NCBI GenBank assembly: GCA_030672315.1
Contig: DAOVGQ010000065.1
Location: 1 to 9,344 of the forward strand
Reading direction: 5' to 3'
Origin: Candidatus Aenigmatarchaeota archaeon
Lineage (GTDB): Archaea > Aenigmatarchaeota > Aenigmatarchaeia > QMZP01
Length of the DNA: 9,344 nucleotides
Part shown: positions 1 through 7,025 of the stretch, piece by piece
How the letters are laid out: each line of letters opens with the position of its first letter
Numbering within the stretch: the first letter of the stretch is position 1
The notes under the pieces: model-generated
Database searches by the model: none
Seen by the model: the letters and a program-made list of their open reading frames with translations, nothing else
Told to the model about the DNA's origin: nothing
Translations under genes and position numbers: made by a program

Positions 1-11
1 AAGGGAATCCC

Positions 12-1379
12 ATGTACTCCAGCAAGCTCGATGCCATGTTCAAGAGAAAGAAGCTGAGAATCGGCTCCAGAATAAGGGTGACCAGGGCCGGCAAGGCCTA
101 TGAGGGCCTCCTCATGCCCAAGACAGATGCCGGAGACCCGGATTCTGTCGTGCTCAAGCTCGATTCGGGCTACAACATCGGCCTGAAATACCAGCCAGGC
201 ATGAGGATAGAGAAGAGCCGTGAACCCTCCCCAGGCCCTGTGATGGAGGAGGAGAAGTTCGAGCTCGGCAGGATATCCGAGAAACTGATAAAGCTCAAGT
301 TCGACTCCAGGAAGCCACCCATATCTATGATATCTACAGGCGGGACAATCGCAAGCAGGGTGGACTACAGGACAGGCGGAGTCCATGCGCTCGAGGATCC
401 CAGGGAGTTCCTTCACAACGTCCCAGAGCTCGCGGGCATAGTCAATATAAAACATATCAGGCAGCCCTTCAGCAAGATGTCCGAGGACATGGACTACAGG
501 GACTGGCAGGAGATAGCCAGGCACGTTGCCAGGGACCTCAACTCAGGCATGCGCGGCGTGGTCGTAACCCACGGGACCGACTCCCTCCACTTCACCTCTG
601 CTGCCCTCTCCTTCATGCTCAGGAACCTCCACAAGCCTGTGGTCCTGGTTGGTGCCCAGCGCTCCTCTGACCGCGGCTCCTCTGACGCGGGCATGAACCT
701 GATATGCTCCGCTCACGCGTCCGTGAGCGAGATTGCCGAGGTCGGGATATGCATGCACGGGAGCATGAACGATGATTACTGCCTTTTTATAAGGGGAACT
801 CATGCCAGAAAAATGGATTCCCAAAGGAGGGATGCATTCAGGCCGATAAATGAATATCCATTGGCCAAGATATGGCATAATGGTAAAATACAGATAGAGA
901 ACAGAGACCATAAAAAGAGGAATGACAGAGAGAAGGTGGAGCTCGACACCAGGTTCGAGCCCAAGGTTGCGATATTAAAGGCTTATCCTGGTGCTGACCC
1001 TGATGTCATAAACTACTACGTTTCAAGGGGCTACAAAGGATTTGTTATCGAGGCCTCTGGTTTGGGACATGTTCCCACACTATCAAGAAAGAGCTGGACC
1101 GAGGTTATCAAGAAACATGTGAAGGACGGAATACCCTTTGTAACAACACCCCAAACGATATATGGAAGGATAAATACTAACGTTTATTCAAACCTAAGGA
1201 TGCTCTACCAAGAGGCTGGTGCGATATCAGGAGAAAATATGCTAACAGAAGTTGCTTTTGTTAAACTTGGCTGGATACTCGGGCATACAAAAAACATGGA
1301 AGATATTAGAGAGATGATATCAACAAACTATGCTGGAGAGATAACCAGGAGAAGCCTTCCTGGAACCTACCTATATTAA
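12..1379 (+). CDS. gatD: Glutamyl-tRNA(Gln) amidotransferase subunit D (asparaginase-like)
   Basis: GatD is the glutaminase half of the archaeal GatDE amidotransferase. It hydrolyses glutamine and passes ammonia to GatE, which amidates Glu-tRNA(Gln) in the cytoplasm. The 455-aa product has the GatD N-terminal small beta-barrel (about residues 15-65, with YEGLLMP and LDSGYNIG) followed by an L-asparaginase-type domain. Catalytic residues expected from the asparaginase family are present: T112 in STGGTIAS, T189-D190 in THGTDSLHF, and K267 in RGTHARKMDS; GAQRSSDRGSSDAG is also typical. Length is close to the family norm (about 430-440 aa). The ATG at 12 gives a normal GatD N-terminus; the upstream frame stays open to the window edge, so a slightly earlier start cannot be excluded. 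Unlike the common archaeal arrangement, gatE is not adjacent but three genes downstream. GC content falls sharply inside the gene near base 775 without breaking the frame (see findings). Confidence 0.97.
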   Translation: MYSSKLDAMFKRKKLRIGSRIRVTRAGKAYEGLLMPKTDAGDPDSVVLKLDSGYNIGLKYQPGMRIEKSREPSPGPVMEEEKFELGRISEKLIKLKFDSRKPPISMISTGGTIASRVDYRTGGVHALEDPREFLHNVPELAGIVNIKHIRQPFSKMSEDMDYRDWQEIARHVARDLNSGMRGVVVTHGTDSLHFTSAALSFMLRNLHKPVVLVGAQRSSDRGSSDAGMNLICSAHASVSEIAEVGICMHGSMNDDYCLFIRGTHARKMDSQRRDAFRPINEYPLAKIWHNGKIQIENRDHKKRNDREKVELDTRFEPKVAILKAYPGADPDVINYYVSRGYKGFVIEASGLGHVPTLSRKSWTEVIKKHVKDGIPFVTTPQTIYGRINTNVYSNLRMLYQEAGAISGENMLTEVAFVKLGWILGHTKNMEDIREMISTNYAGEITRRSLPGTYLY

Positions 1380-1406
1380 CCTCTTCAATCTGCTTCTGCT
1401 GCTTCA

Positions 1407-1739
1407 TTAGACTGGGTAAAGACGTTTTAATCCCTTTTTAATCCCCGCGGTTACCCACCCCTCTTTCTCTATCCCTTTTAATATCTCTTCTCTGTTTTCA
1501 TCCAAGGAATAAATCTCTTGCCCGAAATGGTTACTTACAAACAGATCTGGTACACCGAAGTTTCCCTTTTCCTCTTCCCAGCCATTTCTATTGAACTTTT
1601 TCAGCTCTTTAAACACCAGATACAGCTCGTGATGCGGAAAAACATCCCCTGCCTTAGTGACAGAGTCAACCCTTCCTGCATAAACCCTTTCCAGCGTGGT
1701 TACCAACACATACTTCCCGACAATCTTCGGAATACCCAT
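1407..1739 (-). CDS. Hypothetical protein, 110 aa, unknown function
   Basis: I do not recognise this family. The 110-aa product has no signal peptide or membrane segment. The N-terminal third (GKYVLVTTLERVYAGRV) reads as alternating beta-strands of the kind found in small barrels, and the C-terminal part (residues about 78-105) is probably helical and basic. The frame is preferred over the overlapping plus-strand frame (1518-1775) because it has a good TATA-like element (1761-1768, minus strand) centred about 26 bases before its ATG, matching the leaderless promoters of its neighbours, and because its composition is protein-like, without the Ser/Thr/Cys-rich look of a shadow frame. It is convergent with gatD (27 bases between stops) and divergent from the lrp gene. 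Its base composition is AT-richer than most of the window, like the adjoining 3' part of gatD. Confidence 0.66.
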   Translation of the reverse strand: MGIPKIVGKYVLVTTLERVYAGRVDSVTKAGDVFPHHELYLVFKELKKFNRNGWEEEKGNFGVPDLFVSNHFGQEIYSLDENREEILKGIEKEGWVTAGIKKGLKRLYPV

Positions 1740-1760
1740 ACCAAGTGTTTATATTACGTT

Positions 1761-1768
1761 CTTTATAA
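1761..1768 (-). promoter_or_regulatory. TATA box for the 110-aa gene
   Basis: Minus-strand TTATAAAG is centred about 26 bases upstream of the ATG at 1739, the archaeal TATA-to-start distance, which predicts a leaderless transcript. Confidence 0.5.
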
Positions 1769-1807
1769 CAATTAACAAAAATCTGAATATGAATGTATTA
1801 AATATAA

Positions 1808-1819
1808 TTAAAATTTTAA
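1808..1819. promoter_or_regulatory. Perfect AT palindrome, candidate Lrp-type operator
   Basis: TTAAAATTTTAA is a perfect 12-base palindrome in the 125-base AT-rich gap between the divergent 110-aa gene and the lrp gene. Archaeal Lrp proteins often bind AT-rich palindromes next to their own promoters, so autoregulation is a reasonable inference. Palindromes arise easily in AT-rich DNA, so this is only a candidate. Confidence 0.3.
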
Positions 1820-1843
1820 ATATTTGTTTACAAAATAGTGAAA

Positions 1844-1853
1844 TATATATAAA
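1844..1853 (+). promoter_or_regulatory. TATA box for the Lrp/AsnC gene
   Basis: TATATATAAA is centred about 26 bases before the second in-frame ATG (1874) and only about 17 before the first (1865). If the mRNA is leaderless, as for neighbouring genes, translation probably starts at 1874 and the protein is three residues shorter. Confidence 0.5.
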
Positions 1854-1864
1854 AAATTAAACAT

Positions 1865-2314
1865 ATGATTACCATGAAACCCGGAACAGACCTCGTTAAC
1901 GACAGGATTCTAGAAGTCCTGCTGCAGAACTCCAGGCTCTCCTACAGGGCAATAGCAAGGAAGGTCGGTGTCTCAGTGGCCACCGTAATAAACAGAGCAA
2001 GGTCAATGGAAAGGAAGGGCATAATAAAAAGGCACACCATCCAGATAGACTATGAAAAACTCGGCTATGACATCGACGTGGCCGTCTTCATGAGGGTATC
2101 CAGGGGAAAGCTTCTCGATGTGGAGAAAAGGATTTCCCTCTACAAGAATGTCTATGCTGTCTATGACATAACAGGGGCCTTTGATGTCCTTGTCTTGGCA
2201 ATGTTCAGAAACAGAATGGAACTGAATAAGTTCATAAAAAGGGTCCAGACATTCGAATATGTGGAGAGGACCGAGACAAACCTCATCCTGAACAAGGTAA
2301 AGGACAGCATCTGA
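1865..2314 (+). CDS. Lrp/AsnC family transcriptional regulator
   Basis: This is a DNA-binding regulator of the leucine-responsive/AsnC family, typically an octamer or dimer that senses amino acids. The 149-aa product has an N-terminal winged helix-turn-helix (about residues 10-60): NDRILEVLLQNSRLSYRAIA leads into the recognition part VGVSVATVINRARSME and the linker KGIIKRHTIQIDYEKLG. A C-terminal RAM effector domain follows (about 69-143), with the ITGAFDV glycine-turn region (102-108) where effectors bind in family members. Length matches single-domain Lrp proteins (about 150 aa). The ATG at 1865 gives the longest frame, but TATA spacing favours the ATG at 1874. It is divergent from the 110-aa gene and 45 bases upstream of the Nudix gene. 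Its effector and targets cannot be read from sequence; amino-acid metabolism is only the family expectation. Confidence 0.93.
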   Translation: MITMKPGTDLVNDRILEVLLQNSRLSYRAIARKVGVSVATVINRARSMERKGIIKRHTIQIDYEKLGYDIDVAVFMRVSRGKLLDVEKRISLYKNVYAVYDITGAFDVLVLAMFRNRMELNKFIKRVQTFEYVERTETNLILNKVKDSI

Positions 2315-2330
2315 AGGGATGACCGGCCAA

Positions 2331-2340
2331 TATATTAAAA
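2331..2340 (+). promoter_or_regulatory. TATA box for the Nudix gene
   Basis: TATATTAAAA lies in the 45-base gap after the lrp stop, centred about 25 bases before the ATG at 2360. It suggests the Nudix gene has its own leaderless transcript rather than relying on read-through from lrp. Confidence 0.5.
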
Positions 2341-2359
2341 CCTGAAACAATATTTCTAC

Positions 2360-2833
2360 ATGCTCTTCGGCAAGCCCAAGACCCAGGAGAGGCCCTACCT
2401 GATTGTCCAGGCCATGATACGCAAGAACACAGGCGAATACCTGGCCATTAAGAGGGCCGAGGCAGTCGAGATAGGCACCTGGGAATTCCCGGGCGGCAAG
2501 GTCAAGCCAGGCGAGACCATAGAGAAGGCCCTTGAGCGCGAGGTCAGGGAGGAGACCGGCATCAAGGTAGAAATCGAGAGATTCGTGGGCTGGGGCCAGG
2601 GCTTCGGCCTAAAGGACCACACAGGCAAGATTGTCGACAGGTTCGTGATGTTCTTCGAGTGCAAGCTCATCAAGGGAAAGCTGAAGCTTGACCACGAGAC
2701 AGCTGACCACAAGTGGGCCACCCTTGAACAGTTCCTTCAGTTCAAGCCCCTGAGCAAACCTGTGCAGGACTTCTTCAGCAAGTTCCGCATAATCCCGCAA
2801 GGGCTTTTAATGAAAAATACAAAGGTAAAGTGA
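2360..2833 (+). CDS. Nudix (MutT-like) hydrolase
   Basis: This enzyme hydrolyses a nucleoside diphosphate linked to another group (Nudix). The 157-aa product carries a perfect Nudix box, G-x5-E-x7-R-E-U-x-E-E-x-G-U, from G46 to I68 (G46, E52, R60-E61, E64-E65, G67), which forms the Mg-binding catalytic loop-helix. It is preceded by the usual strand with LAIKRA and WEFPGG. The overall pattern resembles MutT/ADP-ribose pyrophosphatase-type proteins, but the substrate cannot be assigned. The start is supported by a TATA box 25 bases upstream and no leader. The last codons (about [16 protein letters not shown]) contain the T-rich element that may serve as the gatE promoter; the stop is four bases before the gatE ATG, so co-transcription is also possible. 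Its role beside gatE is unknown. Confidence 0.92.
   Translation: MLFGKPKTQERPYLIVQAMIRKNTGEYLAIKRAEAVEIGTWEFPGGKVKPGETIEKALEREVREETGIKVEIERFVGWGQGFGLKDHTGKIVDRFVMFFECKLIKGKLKLDHETADHKWATLEQFLQFKPLSKPVQDFFSKFRIIPQGLLMKNTKVK
2804..2811 (+). promoter_or_regulatory. Possible TATA element for gatE inside the Nudix gene
   Basis: CTTTTAAT is centred about 30 bases before the gatE ATG, within the last codons of the Nudix gene. It is weaker than the other TATA boxes in the window, and gatE may instead be read from the Nudix promoter. Confidence 0.3.
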
Positions 2834-2837
2834 TACC

Positions 2838-4685
2838 ATGGACTACGCTAAACTTGGCCTGAAGTGCGGTCTGGAGATTCACCAGCAACTTGACACCCAC
2901 AAGCTCTTCTGCGACTGCCAGAGCTCCCTTGACGGCCAGGCTCGCGGAGAGATTGTAAGGAGAATAAGAGCCGTCGCCGGTGAGCTTGGTGATGTTGATG
3001 CCGCTGCCCTCCACGAGGTGCTCAGGGGAAAGGAGTTTCACTACCGCATCTATCCAGATGAAAGCTGCGAAATAGAGCTTGATGAAGAGCCACCTCACGA
3101 GCTCAACAGGGATGCTCTGGACATCACTCTGACTATAGCCCTGCTGCTTAAATGTGACATCCCTGACGAGATACACATAATGCGTAAGCAGGTAATTGAC
3201 GGCTCAAACACAACCGGCTTCCAGCGTACTGCCATAGTGGGCCTCAACGGCAGGTTCAAAACCCCCTCCGGGGAGGTCGGCATAGCCAATCTGAGCCTGG
3301 AGGAGGATGCAGCGCAGATACTGGGGAAGGAATATAACAGTGTTATATACGGCCTGAACAGGCTCTGCATACCCCTTATTGAGATAGGCACCACTTCTGA
3401 CATAAAATCCCCGGAGCACGCCAGGGAGGTGGCCGCCCGCCTGGGCATGATTCTCCGCTCCACAGGCAGGGCCAAGCGCGGCCTTGGAACAATCCGCCAG
3501 GACATCAATGTCTCAATCAGGGACGGCGCCAGGGTTGAGATAAAGGGTGCCCAGGACCTTGCCCTAATTCCCAAGTATGTTGAAAATGAGATCCAGAGAC
3601 AGCTGAACCTAGTGAAAATCCGGGACAATCTCAGGAAGGCCAAATTCAAGCCCCCCAAGCCCATCCTCAAGGACGCCTCCCACATCTTTGGAAAGGCCCA
3701 GTCCGAAATAACCAGGGGAAAGCCGACCTTCTCCATGAGGATTCCTGGATTTGCAGGCTACCTCAAGACCCAGCTTACCCCTACCCACACCTTGGGAAAC
3801 GGGATAGCAAGCTATGTGCGCGTCAAGATAGGTGCCCGCGGATTCATCCACTCAGACGAGGCCCTTGACAAGTACGGCCTCGAAGAGCATTTCAGGGAGC
3901 TTGAGAAGCACCACAGGGCCGGCCCCAGGGACACCCTTATAATAGTATCCGGCGACAGGGGGCTCGCCAGGAAGACCTTCCAGGCAATCTCAGAATGCAT
4001 ATCCCAGCTCCTCAAGGGAGTTCCAGAGGAGACCAGGAGGACCCTGGAGAACGGCGACACCGAGTTCATGAGGCCCCTTCCGGGCGCGGCCCGTCTCTAT
4101 CCCGAGACGGACATACCCCCTGTATTCATCACCCCTGCAAAGCTCCGGGAGATAAAGAGGAACCTCCCCGAACTCCTCGAGCAGAGGGTTGTCAGGTTCA
4201 TGAGCCGCTACAGACTCAACGAGGAGCTGGCCTCCCAAGTAGTCCACAGCGGGTTCTCCGAGCAGTTCGAGTACGGAGTGAAGTCAGGCCTTGAACCAAC
4301 ATTTGTGGCCAGCCTCCTGACCTCTGGCCTCACCCAACTCAAGCGAAAGTATGGCGTCCCGACAGAAAACCTGACCGACTCCGAGTTCAGAAAACTATTC
4401 AACTACCTCAAGAAAAGGAGGCTCCCCAAGGAGCGGGTACTTGAGCTCCTCAAGGAACTGGCCACCCGGCCTGACACAGAGCTGGCCGACCTCCTCAAGG
4501 AAGAAGGCCTCTCCGAGGCTGACCTCACCAAAACAATCAAACAAGTCATCAACAAAAACAGGGGCGCCCTCAGGAAGCCCAGGCCCGAGAAAATCCTCAT
4601 GGGTGAGGTCATGAAGGAGGTCAGGGGCAAGGCCCCGGGCCAGCTCGTGATGAAACTCCTTCTCAAGGAAATCAAGAAACACTAA
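2838..4685 (+). CDS. gatE: Glutamyl-tRNA(Gln) amidotransferase subunit E
   Basis: GatE is the tRNA-binding kinase/transamidase half of archaeal GatDE. It phosphorylates the glutamate on misacylated Glu-tRNA(Gln) and replaces the phosphate with ammonia from GatD. The 615-aa product begins with the GatB/GatE cradle signature (GLKCGLEIHQQL, residues 7-18) and continues with YRIYPDESCEIE, DGSNTTGFQRT (121-131) and GTIRQDINVSI (217-227). The AspRS-like insertion characteristic of GatE rather than GatB lies at about 280-410 (SHIFGKAQSEI, GFAGYL, GARGFIHSDEA). The helical and YqeY-like tail domains follow to the C-terminus, ending in the expected conserved GKAPGQLVMKLLLKEI. Length is normal for GatE. 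It follows the Nudix gene by four bases and ends four bases before the convergent YjbQ gene. Its partner gatD is in the same window, 1.46 kb upstream on the same strand. Confidence 0.97.
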   Translation: MDYAKLGLKCGLEIHQQLDTHKLFCDCQSSLDGQARGEIVRRIRAVAGELGDVDAAALHEVLRGKEFHYRIYPDESCEIELDEEPPHELNRDALDITLTIALLLKCDIPDEIHIMRKQVIDGSNTTGFQRTAIVGLNGRFKTPSGEVGIANLSLEEDAAQILGKEYNSVIYGLNRLCIPLIEIGTTSDIKSPEHAREVAARLGMILRSTGRAKRGLGTIRQDINVSIRDGARVEIKGAQDLALIPKYVENEIQRQLNLVKIRDNLRKAKFKPPKPILKDASHIFGKAQSEITRGKPTFSMRIPGFAGYLKTQLTPTHTLGNGIASYVRVKIGARGFIHSDEALDKYGLEEHFRELEKHHRAGPRDTLIIVSGDRGLARKTFQAISECISQLLKGVPEETRRTLENGDTEFMRPLPGAARLYPETDIPPVFITPAKLREIKRNLPELLEQRVVRFMSRYRLNEELASQVVHSGFSEQFEYGVKSGLEPTFVASLLTSGLTQLKRKYGVPTENLTDSEFRKLFNYLKKRRLPKERVLELLKELATRPDTELADLLKEEGLSEADLTKTIKQVINKNRGALRKPRPEKILMGEVMKEVRGKAPGQLVMKLLLKEIKKH

Positions 4686-4689
4686 CTTC

Positions 4690-5109
4690 TTATTCCCCCA
4701 CAACCTGCAGAACGACCTCCCTACTCCTGGCTGGCACATCAAAGTCCAGGACCACTATGTTCTGCCAGTTCCCCAGAATGAGCTTGCCATCCCTGAACGG
4801 CACGGTCAGGCCCGGCCCGAACAGGCTGGCCCTCACGTGGCTCTTCCCGTTCTCGTCACCCCAGGTCTTGTGGTGCTCGTACTCAATATCCGAGGGAACG
4901 AGCCTCTCCACCACCCTCTTGAGGTCCTTGTTGAGGTTGGGCTCGAACTCCGTGGTAGTCACAGATGCAGTAGAACCCGGAACAAAAATGTTGACAATCC
5001 CCGCCTTCAGCCCGGATTCCCGGACAGCCCCGGCCACCTGCTCTGTTATCTCTATTATGTCAATGTCCGGCCCTGACTTGACCTGAATGGTCTTTGTCTT
5101 TACAGGCAT
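4690..5109 (-). CDS. YjbQ/UPF0047 family protein
   Basis: This is a small single-domain protein of the widespread YjbQ (UPF0047) family. Its physiological role is unsettled; some members show weak thiamine-phosphate-synthase-like activity. The 139-aa length is typical. Family hallmarks are PGSTASVTTTEFEPNLNKD (44-62), the histidine-rich YEHHKTWGDENGKSH (77-91, probable metal/phosphate site), ASLFGPGLTVPF, and the terminal LGNWQNIVVLDFDVPARSR. The start ATG at 5109 has a T-rich TATA-like element (5131-5138, minus strand) about 25 bases upstream. The gene is convergent with gatE, with only four bases between the two stop codons, and divergent from the malic enzyme gene. The opposite strand carries long open frames over this gene, but they lack any family pattern. 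Confidence 0.94.
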   Translation of the reverse strand: MPVKTKTIQVKSGPDIDIIEITEQVAGAVRESGLKAGIVNIFVPGSTASVTTTEFEPNLNKDLKRVVERLVPSDIEYEHHKTWGDENGKSHVRASLFGPGLTVPFRDGKLILGNWQNIVVLDFDVPARSREVVLQVVGE

Positions 5110-5130
5110 GATATTAAATTAGAAACAGGG

Positions 5131-5138
5131 TTAAAAAA
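5131..5138 (-). promoter_or_regulatory. TATA-like element for the YjbQ gene
   Basis: Minus-strand TTTTTTAA is centred about 25 bases from the ATG at 5109, consistent with a leaderless transcript. Confidence 0.35.
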
Positions 5139-5197
5139 CATGGTGGGTTTACGGCGGTCCGGGGAATCAAGAAATATGATGACTCCAGCACCGAAAA

Positions 5198-5230
5198 GAT
5201 AAAAAACACCTGAATACTAAACTCAAGGGG
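5198..5230 (+). promoter_or_regulatory. TATA-like element and purine-rich ribosome-binding site of the malic enzyme gene
   Basis: GATAAAAAA (5198-5206) would place transcription initiation near 5228, leaving a leader of about 10 bases. AAGGGG (5225-5230), seven bases before the ATG, could act as a weak Shine-Dalgarno element if the transcript begins slightly earlier. Confidence 0.3.
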
Positions 5231-5237
5231 TTTCAAC

Positions 5238-6449
5238 ATGGCCAAGGATGTTTATTCTGAATCCCTAGAGATGCACAGGCGCGCCAGGGGAAAGCTCGAG
5301 ATATGCTCCAAGGTCTCCCTGAAGACAAGGCATGACCTGAGTCTTGCATACACCCCGGGTGTTGCACAGGCCTCCCGGGAGATAGCCAGAAACAGGGATG
5401 CGGCCTACAAATATACAATAAAATCAAACACAGTGGCCATTGTGACAGACGGCTCTGCCGTCCTGGGCCTGGGCAACATCGGAGGCTATGCAGCCATCCC
5501 TGTCATGGAGGGAAAGGCCATACTCTTCAAGGAATTCGCCGGAATAGATGCTTTCCCTATATGTTTTGAGAAATATAGCAGCGATTTCATCAATACCGTA
5601 AAGAACATTGTCCCTATGTTTGGCGGCATATGCTTGGAGGACATAGCCGCTCCCAGGTGTTTTGAGGTGGAGGAGGCCCTCCAGGGCCTAGGAATCCCTG
5701 TGATGCACGATGACCAGCACGGGACGGCTGTGGTTGTCCTGGCTGCACTAATTAATGCATGCAAGGTAACGAACAAAAGGCTGGAAGACCTCACAGTGGC
5801 AGTAAGCGGGGCAGGTGCAGCAGGCTTTGCAATCACAAGGCTGCTTCACTGTCTGGGTATCGACAGAAACATCTGCACAAAGATAAAGGAACTCTTTGTA
5901 TGCGACACCAAGGGAATCATCTACCGCGGAAGAAGGGATCTGCTCAACAGCAGACACAAGTATATTATCTCCCAGGAAACCAACCACGAGAAAAGGGCAG
6001 GAACCCTGAAGGATGCGATAAAGGGGGCGGATGTCTTCATAGGCGTCTCAGCACCAGACCTGGTAACAGAGGAAATGGTTAAGTCAATGAGCAAAGACCC
6101 TATTGTCTTCTCCCTTGCAAATCCTGTTCCCGAGATAATGCCTGACAAGGCAAAGAGGGCAGGTGCCACCGTTGTCGGGACAGGGAGGAGCGACTTCCCA
6201 AACCAGATAAACAACGTGCTGGCCTTCCCAGGAATATTCCGGGGGGCCCTGGACGCCCGCGCTGCCAGGATAAACGACGAGATGAAGATTGCAGCTGTCC
6301 ATGCCCTCGCAGACTATGTCAAGGAACCAACCAAAGACAGAATCCTTCCGGATGTCCTCGACAAGAATGTCACTAAGACAGTGGCAACGGCAGTCAGGGA
6401 AGCGGCCATAAAATCCGGATGCACAAGAGCTAGCCGGACCAGTGTCTGA
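5238..6449 (+). CDS. NAD(P)-dependent malic enzyme (oxaloacetate-decarboxylating)
   Basis: This enzyme oxidatively decarboxylates malate to pyruvate and CO2, producing NAD(P)H, and links C4 and C3 central metabolism. The 403-aa product is the short prokaryotic form without a phosphotransacetylase-like extension. The malic domain holds SLAYTPGVA (Y38 is the expected catalytic tyrosine), DGSAVLGLGNIG, and K93 in EGKAILFKEFAG. The metal ligands are E134-D135 in CLEDIAAP and D159 in MHDDQHGTA. The C-terminal Rossmann domain has GAGAAG (191-196), then SLANPVPEI and GRSDFPNQINNVLAFPG with N326. No dinucleotide preference is claimed. It is divergent from the YjbQ gene and convergent with the zinc mini-protein gene. 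The last residues (TRASRTSV) look unstructured. Confidence 0.96.
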   Translation: MAKDVYSESLEMHRRARGKLEICSKVSLKTRHDLSLAYTPGVAQASREIARNRDAAYKYTIKSNTVAIVTDGSAVLGLGNIGGYAAIPVMEGKAILFKEFAGIDAFPICFEKYSSDFINTVKNIVPMFGGICLEDIAAPRCFEVEEALQGLGIPVMHDDQHGTAVVVLAALINACKVTNKRLEDLTVAVSGAGAAGFAITRLLHCLGIDRNICTKIKELFVCDTKGIIYRGRRDLLNSRHKYIISQETNHEKRAGTLKDAIKGADVFIGVSAPDLVTEEMVKSMSKDPIVFSLANPVPEIMPDKAKRAGATVVGTGRSDFPNQINNVLAFPGIFRGALDARAARINDEMKIAAVHALADYVKEPTKDRILPDVLDKNVTKTVATAVREAAIKSGCTRASRTSV

Positions 6450-6531
6450 ACTAAATAAATATCAAAAAGAATTGGAAACACCCCCTTTAACAAGAGGAAA
6501 CCCAAATTAATTCTTTCTACAAGTTACCCCA

Positions 6532-6765
6532 CTAAAACCTCTTCGGTCGGTGTTTCTGATAACAATCCCGGCAGTAAACAGGCCTGCTTCCATCAGGCTT
6601 GAACGGAACCTCGCATTCCTTTCCACAGTCAGCACAAACAGCTTTGTGCATCTCCCTGGGTGGACGATCAAAGCCCTGTTTCCTTCCAAACTTTCCTTCC
6701 ATTCTATATCTCCTTTTTATATTGGACCCTTCATTCAGCAAAGAATCCATTCTTATAATCGACAT
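6532..6765 (-). CDS. CxxC-x17-CxxC zinc-binding mini-protein
   Basis: This is a small basic protein with two CxxC knuckles: C44-x2-C47, then 17 residues, then C65-x2-C68, plus an extra C51. The core HKAVCADCGKECEVPF ... RPVYCRDCYQKH matches the family named for its CxxC-x17-CxxC spacing, which probably binds one zinc and nucleic acid; its role is not established. The given start is the longest frame (77 aa), and two shorter starts are credible. The ATG at 6750 is about 23 bases after a TATA-like TTTAAATA (6769-6776). The ATG at 6702 is preceded by GGAG with a seven-base gap and gives a 56-aa protein beginning MEGKFGRKQ, closer to the usual short members. It is convergent with the malic enzyme gene and lies just downstream of the tRNA gene on the same strand. 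Confidence 0.85.
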   Translation of the reverse strand: MSIIRMDSLLNEGSNIKRRYRMEGKFGRKQGFDRPPREMHKAVCADCGKECEVPFKPDGSRPVYCRDCYQKHRPKRF

Positions 6766-6768
6766 TGG

Positions 6769-6776
6769 TATTTAAA
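6769..6776 (-). promoter_or_regulatory. TATA-like element for the zinc mini-protein gene
   Basis: Minus-strand TTTAAATA lies too close to the ATG at 6765 to serve that start, so transcription should begin near 6748. This argues for translation from 6750 or from 6702, where GGAG provides a ribosome-binding site. Confidence 0.35.
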
Positions 6777-6811
6777 TGTATGCATGAAGCCAAAGTTATT
6801 TCTGACCCCAG

Positions 6812-6817
6812 AAAAAA
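6812..6817 (-). terminator. Oligo-T terminator of the tRNA-Gln gene
   Basis: On the minus strand a run of six T begins six bases after the tRNA discriminator base (6823). Oligo-T runs just after a gene are typical archaeal termination signals. Confidence 0.55.
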
Positions 6818-6836
6818 TAGTATAGCCCCGCGCGGA

Positions 6837-6910
6837 CTTCCGGACACCCCCTCCGGAGAGGAGGGCAAACGAACTTGCCTGGGAGCCGAACCGAAGAACT
6901 TCTCCCTGCA
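6837..6910 (-). other. tRNA-Gln intron 3, T-loop position 59/60, 74 nt
   Basis: The T-stem CGCGG/CCGCG is the exon helix. The central helix pairs TTCG (6916-6913) with CGGA (6842-6839, one G-U). The bulges are AAT (6912-6910) and AGT (6838-6836), cut after the second base. The intron interior has hairpins GGCAA/TTGCC (6879-6864) and CCTCC/GGAGG. Splicing restores the invariant UUCGAAU T-loop. Confidence 0.82.
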
Positions 6911-6931
6911 TTCGAACCGCGGTCCCCAGGT

Positions 6932-7009
6932 ATCTCCCCGTGGAAGCGAGCAAGCCCTTGCGAGCGAAGCTCCTTTTGGGGTGAAGCCCTTTTCTTGAAA
7001 AAGGGCTCT
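6932..7009 (-). other. tRNA-Gln intron 2, anticodon loop position 37/38, 78 nt
   Basis: Canonical archaeal position. The anticodon stem CCAGG/CCTGG is the exon helix. The central helix pairs CTCT (7015-7012) with GGAG (6937-6934). The bulges are GGA (7011-7009) and ATA (6933-6931), cut after the second base. The intron-side helix is not continuous; instead a strong local hairpin AGCCCTTTT/AAAAGGGCT (7007-6999 with 6993-6985) stacks close to the bulge. Confidence 0.82.
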
Positions 7010-7025
7010 CCAGAGCCTGGTATCC

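Noticed and set aside
952..966. T-arm-like GGTTCGAGCCC in gatD, and similar strings in gatE and the YjbQ gene, as hints of further tRNAs
   Set aside because: They lie inside well-supported coding regions, and no acceptor or anticodon stems can be paired around them.
1518..1775. Plus-strand frame of 85 codons opposite the 110-aa gene
   Set aside because: No promoter at the right spacing and an unlikely protein composition; the minus-strand frame has a good TATA box.
4757..5086. Plus-strand frames of 79-109 codons opposite the YjbQ gene
   Set aside because: The minus strand encodes a clear, full-length YjbQ family protein; the plus frames are compositional shadows.
5176..5213. Box C/D guide RNA: ATGATGA at 5176-5182 and CTGA at 5210-5213
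   Set aside because: There are no internal C'/D' boxes and no terminal stem, and the interval overlaps the malic enzyme promoter, so the two short motifs are probably chance.
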